This document shows positions 27,001 through 36,000 of a stretch of DNA of 64,000 nt, in pieces; the first letter of the stretch is position 1, and each line of letters opens with the position of its first letter. A program made the translations under genes and the position numbers. The stretch is from Serripes groenlandicus. Taxonomy: Eukaryota; Mollusca; Bivalvia; Cardiida; Cardiidae. A model generated the notes under the pieces. That model had not been told where the DNA came from. It was given only the letters and a program-made list of their open reading frames with translations, and made no database searches. The DNA lies in NCBI GenBank assembly GCA_031761405.1, contig JASEVX010000003.1, positions 68,239,044 to 68,303,043 on the forward strand, written 5' to 3'.

Positions 27001-30000
27001 CATACTTGGATTTATCAATTCTATGGATACCTGCCATGTAAGTCAACAATTACATACTTAGATTTATCAATTCTATGGATACCTGCAATGTAAGTCAACA
27101 AATACATACTTGGCCTTTTGAATGGCTACAGATGTAGCCCTGTAGGTTGGTCTGTAAGCTGAGTTGTTGGGGAAGTTTGCCAGGGTCTGGAATCTCATGT
27201 TGTAAGGCTGTGGCTGACAGAGAAAATTTAAAACATATAAAGTGGAGGAAACATATTTATCACATGACAATGCTTGTATCCGATCTAATATACCCATTAC
27301 GTATTTTTTTATATTTCACACATGTAATATAACATGACCGAATCACTATTTTTGTATTCATCCGCAAATGTTTACAAAATGGCTGAGAACGTGTATCCGG
27401 TAAACACGAACGTCTCGATAGATGGACAAGGTAAAGGGACCATTATCGGTCATAAAAATATCTTTTTGTGCGATTAGTTACCAGTTTATTAAGTATTACA
27501 TGTTGGGATGATTTTCTGACAGCGAAAAACCGATTTTCTTTTTGTGTTTCATCATGTGGTAAAAAGAATCTGACATTCATTGTCATTTCATAAAGTTATA
27601 TCAAACTCATCCAAGAAATTTGTTATTAAGCTCATCAAAGGCTCGCTTAATAACAGATCTCTTGAACTTGTTTAATAAAACTTTATATGAAATGAAAACT
27701 CATGTCAGATCCTATATATATAACCATGGTTTTAACCTTGTCCCATGATATAGGCAAATCTAAGTGCCCCTGCATTTTGACATCATCATGGAAAAGGCAA
27801 TTTTTCATTTTAGCAAAATATTGTTTAACATCAAAAGTATATGACCCATATTAAAACAAAAATATTTCAGATGTTTAACCCTTTCCCACATACAACAAAT
27901 CTGCAGCAGATGACTTAACATACTGAAAATGGAAGTTATTGTGTTCTTTGTTGATGTAAGTAGTAAATTGAAAAATGATGATCTTCTAAGCTTTGGGTCT
28001 AAGTATTTTATTGTAGATAATTTTGGAAGTACTTACAATTTGAACCAATTCACCGTCCGTTACCTCCGTCTTAATTTCCATCTTTTTATCTCTTCTGACG
28101 GGGGATACTGGTAACAATTGGGGCATTTCGTCGCTTATATGTCTCTTTTTATCCTCCAACTTTACTTCAATGTCTGTGTGTTTTGATTGGTTGAATGACA
28201 AGACTCCACCCACTAGAGGTCTCTCAATGGTCAATGAAGCAGGGGGTGTGGCCGGAAATGTAAAAGGGTTCCTCTGGTACTTCTGACTCTTAATAGGCTT
28301 TCCCTCCGAAAAGATGGCTGATGACGATGAGATAGTGATGTTAGGAGGTCCAGGCTGTGTTGTGGAGATCTGGGATGTCACGGAATATGTACCAACGTCC
28401 CTTCCAGGATATGCCTTAACTCCCTCACTACTCACAGGGACCGACCCACTGACAGTTGAGCTTGGGTAATGCGAGATAAGCTTCTGATGATCATGGGACG
28501 AGGATTGATATCTCGATTTCGGAGATGCCGACTGACGTGAAGAATATTGAGATCTTGGACTTGCATGTTTCTGATTACTTTGAGACACGGGGAGGATGTC
28601 AGACATAAATCCCGGTGGTAAAGAAATCATCGACTGAACAGGTATCGACACAGGAACAAATCCACTTTCCGATGATCCAATCCCATAAGGCGTCACCGAG
28701 ATTGACGACTCACCAGCTGTATGCGGGATAGTGAACGACGGTAAGGACTGTATGATCTGAGCTTGTGACAGACTTGGGTCTTGCACCCAGACCTTCTGAG
28801 GGACAGGTTCTAAAGGGGTTATAGGGGATAGACCACTCTGTAGGAGCTGGGTCTGCACATTCTCGTGAGATTTGTTAATACTCTGTAACAGGTCCCCATA
28901 TGTGTACTCTGAGTCTGACAGCTTGGACTGAAATTAACAAGATTTAAATTTTAGATTGAGATAGAAAAAAAAGTACCAGACAATACAGCAACTCATTCTT
29001 AAAGATTTTCCTATTTACATTATCGGGTATTTTAACCCTTTCACACATACATGTACAAAAAATTAGTAGCAGACGACTTTGAAAACTACTACACAAAATT
29101 AAGGAAAATCTCTATAAGAGAACGTTTTATAATTGAAGAGTTGAAATCCTTTCGTCATAATGATTTAAAAACTTGTCTGCTGCAGAGGCTTCTTAGCAGT
29201 GTCTATATGTGGGAAAGGGATACAATTGTCAGCTGTTGCTTTTAGTAAAAAGAAATGTCTGGAATATTGGATGACATTTTTTGGAAGCCGAGTTGGAAAT
29301 ATTATGAGCAGTTTCTCATTTTCCCACAATATTGTCAAAAAGATTGTCTACTACATGACTATGGTACAGCTAAAGTATGTTACTTTTTGGAATATCCTGA
29401 TTCCTATGAGTCTAGAAAATGTTACCAAAGAAATATTTGCACCAAATTATTTTCAAATTGGTCTTATTCTTTTGTACAAGAAGATTTTTTAAGCTTAATT
29501 TATATATAAAGGGAACACTGCCCTGCACCCTTGCCGCAATGATTTTAACCAATAGGATTAACCCATTCCTACTTGTAGACGCATTTTGATGCAATAGCAG
29601 CAGACGACTTTTGAAAACATTGTGGCCACAGGCGAAATTGCTCATGATGAGCAATTTCCCCTTTTGCCACAATGTTTTCAACTCTATTTAATGATTAAAC
29701 ACTTGTCTGAGGAGATATTTCACTTTTTTGCCAATATGTTTTGAAAGTCGTCTGCTGCAGAATTGTCTATGTGGGAATAACTTGAACACTCCTGGTAGGA
29801 GGTCATTAAGGGATGGTTTGTGCCAAATGATATTCATATCAGGCAAGCATTTCTGAACAAAAAGATATTTAAAGATTTTACTATACACATAATAAAGAAA
29901 ACAAGTTCCGCCCAAGGGCAGCCATGTTTTTCAACAGATCAGAATAAATTGAACAATCTTGTTAGAGGGTCACTGAAGGAACATTAATTTCTAATCGGGC

Positions 30001-33000
30001 TAATTCTTTTTGACAAGAATCTTGTTTAAAGTTTTGTCATTCCCTCTTTCTGCTTCCCAAGCAACAAAAAGTCTACTAAGAATTCAAATCTTTGAACAAT
30101 TTTGAAAAAAAGACCATCTAGGAAGCATTTCTGTGAAATTATTTTGAAATTGGTCCATTGGTTTAGGAGAAGAAAATGTGAACAGAGGGATGGACAAATG
30201 GCGACGACGCAAGAGGGTGAATGATGACAATGGCTCACCCTTCCTTTCTTGCTCAGGTGAGTTAAAATCAGTGATGAGGTATTTTTGACAAGTGAAGAGA
30301 AAAATATTTGTAAAAACACCTATGCTATCACTTTCAAATTATCAGCATTTATAAATCTTCAAAGACTGAGGTAAACTGACAGAGAGTGATCAGAATGGAT
30401 CACCTTGATTTTCAAAATTACCCTTTAACCCTTTCCCTCATACGACAATTATGCAGCAGACGACTTTGAACGTATTTTGTCAAAACATAGAAAATCTCCA
30501 TAATTGAATGGATAACCTATGACAAAAAGTGGAAAACATTGAGGCAAAAGGAGAAATTGCATGTTTTGTGCAATTCCGTCTTTTGTCACTATGTTTTCAA
30601 AAAGCCGTCTGCTGCAGAGGCGTCAGAAAGCGTTTATATGAGGGAAAGGGTTAACCACATACAGACACTTTCTAACACCTCTGCAGCACACAACCTTTCA
30701 AAACATTATATCAAAAGGAGAAAATGATCATTATCTATTTTCTCCTTTCGCCACAATGTTCAATTCTATTGAATAATTGTTCTTTCAATTTTAGAGAGTT
30801 TCTAGATTTTTGACTAGATGTAATCAAAGACGTCTGCTTAACCCTTTCCCTCATCTAGAAGCTTTCTGAAGCCTCTGCAGCAGACGGCTTTTTGAAAACA
30901 TAGTGACAAAAGAAGAAATTGCTCAAACGAGCAATTTCTCCTTTGGCACAATGTTTTCTACTTTTAGTCATAGGTTGTCCATTCAATTATAGAGATTTTC
31001 TATTTTTTGACAAAATATGTTCAAAGTCGTCTGCTGCAGAATTGTCGTATGAGGGAAAGGGTTAACTTTTGTTGTATTTGGGAAAGGGTTAATCAATGTT
31101 TGATAACCTGGCATTCACAAGGAGCTGTTGCATAACAGCATATCTTGCAAGGTGCAGCTTGGTTGTAAATCAAAATTTATACATAGTGTTAAAGCTGCTA
31201 ATGTCAACTACAGGATGAAACCATAAGCTCTGTTTAGACATAGTCTAAGCGAGCTGAATAACTATTTTGTGGCTAAAATGGTAAAAAACTAGTTAACATT
31301 TGCTGTGTCCCTATCAATTATTAAGATTTAAATTTACTTTATTACTCTGTTTCAAAAATATTCACATCATGGGTAAACACCTAAACTTTATGACAATGCT
31401 TTCTGTCCTGAAATATAATAGCCCAAAAACTTAGATCAAAGACAGAATGTCCAGATAAGGAGGGGTTTACAGCTTTTTCCCTCTCATTATCCAACCCAAC
31501 ACTATGTTGTGGGTACTCAAAAGAATCGTCTCATTGAGACAATTCTTTTGAGTACCCACAACATAGGGTTAGCAGAAATAAGGAATTTAGAACAAGCATA
31601 ACACTCCTTATCTAGAGCTCTGTCAAAGATTATTATACCTCTTGTTTCCGTGGAATACCAGCTGTCTTCACTATAGTTACAGGCTTTGTCTTGCTCCCAA
31701 AGTCTTTAAGTTCCCTGTCTAGACCATGTAATTCTGGTTTAATCTGTATGTGGGCTGGAGAAGGCGTCCTCCGAATCGTTGACACCTGCTGAGAGGGAGA
31801 TGCAGTTCGGTGGTAAACTTGATGGGCTGGTTTGGGTTGTCCTGACGATGACCCTTGGCTGACCTTGTCTCTACTGATGACCATGACATTTTTAGGAAAG
31901 CCTTGTGCAGCTAGTAGCTGCTGTTCTTTGTATTGTTGGAATCGACTTTCATGTAAAGCCGAAGACTGTTGATTTGACTGTGCTTGATGCAAAGTTTGGG
32001 CAAGAAATGGTAGATGCGACATCAAAGACCCTGGTACAGAACGACCTTGCATTTGTGCTGCAGACGACGACAGTTGGGTTAGACTCCTATTGGGTGATTC
32101 TCTACTCTTAGGTGAAGGGGTCCTTCTCTCAATATATATAGTTCTAGATGGTGACATACTCTTTTTGGGTGGCAAGGTCACAGGAATCCTGGACGGGGAA
32201 TGACTTTCACGACCTTGGATCAGACCTAGTTGTTTTGCCTCAGCCATGTTGGTTATCACACGAATTGGAGACCGACTTTTACCGCTCATCACTTGATGTT
32301 GTTGGGATGCCATGCCAACTGGGACCCCAGCCCTTTGCTGTTCATTTACGAGATTGGGATGGGGAGCTCGGAGTATGGAAGATAATATGGTAAGGGATCC
32401 AGACGGTTGGCTGCCATGCTTAGCCCCTGTTTGCTTTCCATCCGGTCTCTTAGTTGTGCCATGGTATGCTATGTTAGTCCTTGGCTTTGGGGAGGTTGAC
32501 TGTCTACCTAAAAGCAGAAAGTCATATATCTTTTACCTGATATTATGTTTTTAGAGCCTTCTGCTTTTAAATTATCTGATGAAAAATTCATAAAATATCA
32601 AAAACTAAAGGTAAAGTTTAAATACAGATTCAATTATTTTTTTGAGAAAACAGGGAAACTGCTTGTTTTGAGCAATTTCTCCTTTTTCTTAACCCCTTTC
32701 CCTCATATAGACGCTTTCTGACGCCTCTGCAGCAGACGGCTTTTTGAAAACATAGTGACAAAAGAAGAAATTGCACAAAACGTGCAATTTCTCCTTTTGC
32801 CACAATGTTTTCCACTTTTTGTCATAGTTTATCCATTCAATTAAGGAGATTTTCTATGTTTTGACAAAATATGTTCAAAGTCGTCTGCTGCAGAATTGCT
32901 GTATGAGGGAAAGGGTTAAATGATTTTAAAACTTGGCAAGTTGCATATATCTAGTCAATGGTTAAACCTATTCCGAGATGTTCTAGAGATAGCCTCCGTT

Positions 33001-36000
33001 AAACAAGAGGGTCAAGATGGCCCTAGATCGATCACCTGTGATAGTAAATGAAACTTGCAAGAAGTGGACACTTTTAAAACGAAATAGCTTATCGGTAAAG
33101 GCCATTAACAAGATTATATGGCTATAGTGAAAACTTAAAAAATCTTCTCCTCCAAAATTGTCAGGCCGATTTTTAACAAGAACTTTAATAAGAATGGTAT
33201 TAATTTATAAAGTTTTGTCATTTTGAGCCTTTCCTGATGCCAACTAGCTGCCCTGTTTTCAATGAAACAGTTTTTGTAGAGGCTCACTCAAGGAACATTT
33301 CTACCAAATTATCTTGAAATCAGACAAGCACCATAAGGATGGATTATTAAAGTTTTGTCATTTTGCCCCTTTTCTGATGCGGCCTGGTTGTCATATTTTT
33401 CAACCAATCAATATGGCTTGAACAATTTTTGTAGAGGGTGACCGAAGGAACATTTTTTCAAATTACAAGCAGATTAAGAGGAGAAGAATTTTAAGTTTGG
33501 ACATTTTGCACCCTTTCTGATGCCGCAGCATTTAAATTCTTCATGGAATTTAAATCTTTGAACAATTTTGAAAGAGGAGCACCAAAAGAACATTCCTGTG
33601 AAGTTTGGTACAAATTGGTCTTGTGGTTTAGGAGGAGATAATATTTAAAGCTAAAAGTTTACGACGGACGACAGACAGAGGACGGACAGAGAGTGATCAG
33701 AATAGATCACCTTTAGCCTTCTTAACATCTCTATTGCATTAAGGAGTGTTGAATCTAAACACAAAATCTAACAAATATTTCAACAAGGACACTGACAAAT
33801 ACAAAATGATCTCAATAATTTATTGAATTTGGAAGTAAAATAAAACAAGAGGCCCAAGAGGGCCAGTATCGCTCCACGGCCATAAGGCAAAAATAAAATC
33901 TCCAAACAGCCCTGCCCCGTGGTGGCTATTTTTTTTACCAACCACCATGGCTTAAAGGAATCTTGTAGAGTGTCACCAAAGGAATGTTTCTGCAAAATTA
34001 TTTGAAAATATGCCTGACACTTTCGGAGGAGAAGATTTTTTAAGTTTTCACTATGGTCATATAAGTCAAAATAGCCCCGCCCTCTGGCGGCCATGTTTTT
34101 CGACCAATCAACATGGCTTGAAGGAATCTGATAGAGGGTCACCCAATGAACATTTCTACAAAATTATTTGAAAATCGGCTGAACACTTTCGGAGAAGAAG
34201 ATGTTTTAAGTTTTCACTATAGCTATATAACGCAAAAAAGCCCCGCCCCCTGGCGGCCATGTTTTTCGCCCAATCAACATTTCTTGAAGGAATCTAATTA
34301 AGGTTCACACAAGGAACATTTCTACAAAATTATTTGAAAATCGGCCTGACACTTTTGGAGGAGAAGATTTTTTAAGTTTGCTCTTTAGCCATATAGGCAA
34401 AATAGCCCCGCCCTGTGACGGCCATGTTTTTTTACCAATCAACATGGCTTGAAGGAATCTGATAGAGGGTCACCCACGGAACATTTCTACATAATTATTT
34501 GAAAATCTGCTGAACACTTTTTGAGAAGAAGATTATTTAAGTTTTCACTGTAGCTATATAAGGCAAAAAAGCCCCGCCCCCTGGCGGCCATGTTTTTCGC
34601 CCAATCAAAATTTCTTGAAGGAATCTAATAAAGGGTCACCCAAGGAACATTTCTACAAAATTATTTGAAAATCGGCCTGACACTTTCGGAGAAGAAGATT
34701 TTTTAAGTTCTCACTATTTTTTCTTTCGGTTGCCATGGAAACCAGAATTTTGAATGGATCAAAAAAAATTGAAGGAATTTAGTAGAGGACATTGAGAGGA
34801 TGCTTCCCATGAAGTTTCAACCAAATTGGCCAAGTGGTTAGGGAGAAGAAGTCGTTTAAAGGAAAAAGTTAACGCACGCACGCACGACGGACAATTCGCC
34901 ATGACATAAGCTCGACTGGCTTTCAGCCAGTGGAGCTAAAAATAAGCTAAAAAGGAGACATAACTCAAATCATATCCGGTTTCCCAAATCTTTTTGGACA
35001 AGATATCGCAAATGCGACAACAGACCCTTTTTTATTTAGTTTAAACAGTATTCAAAATATACCAATATACTCAAAATCTCCCTTTTTGGTCTCCTGATGT
35101 TATCAAATTAGATGCCAAAACTGTCCCTTTCCCTCAAATAGACGCTTTCTGATGCCTCTGCAGCAGACAGCTTTTTAAACAAGAGGTCCATGATGGCTCT
35201 GGATCGCTCAACTGATTTTTTATTTTTTTCACTTTAGCTATAAAAGCCCCGCCCCCTGGCGGCCATAGTTTCTGACCAATCAACTTGGCATGAAGGAATC
35301 TGATAGAGGGTCACCCTACGAACATTTCTACAAAGTTATTTGAAAATCGGCCTGACACTTTTGGAGGAGAAGATTTTTTAAGTTTTCACTATAGCCATAT
35401 AATGCAAAATTGCCCTGCCCACTGGCGGCCATGTTTTTCGACCAATCAACATGGCTTGAAGGAATCTGAAAGTGGGTCACTTAAGGAACATTTCTACAAA
35501 ATTATTCGAAAATTGGCCTGACACTTTCGGAGAAGAAGATTTTTTAAGTTTTCACTATAGCCATATAAGGCAAAATAGCCCCGCCCCCCTGGCGGCCATG
35601 TTTTTTGACCAATCAACATGGCTTGAAGGAATCTGATAGAGGGTCATCCAAGGAACATTTCTACAAAATGATTTGAAAATCTGCCAACCAGTTTGGGAAA
35701 AGAAGATTTTTTAAGTTTTCACTAAAGTCATATAAGGCAAAATAGCCCCGCCCCCCTGGCGGCCATGTTTTTCGACCAATCAACATGACTTGAAGGAATC
35801 TGATAGTGGATCACTTAAGGAACATTTCTACAAAATTATTTGAAAATCGGCCGGACACTTTCGGAGAAGAAGATTTTTTTTAAGTTTTCACTATAGCCAT
35901 ATAAGGCAAAATAGCCCCGCCCACCCGGCGGTTATGTTTTTCGACCAATCAACATGGCTTGTAGGAATCTGATAGAGGGTCATCGAAGGAACATTTCTAC

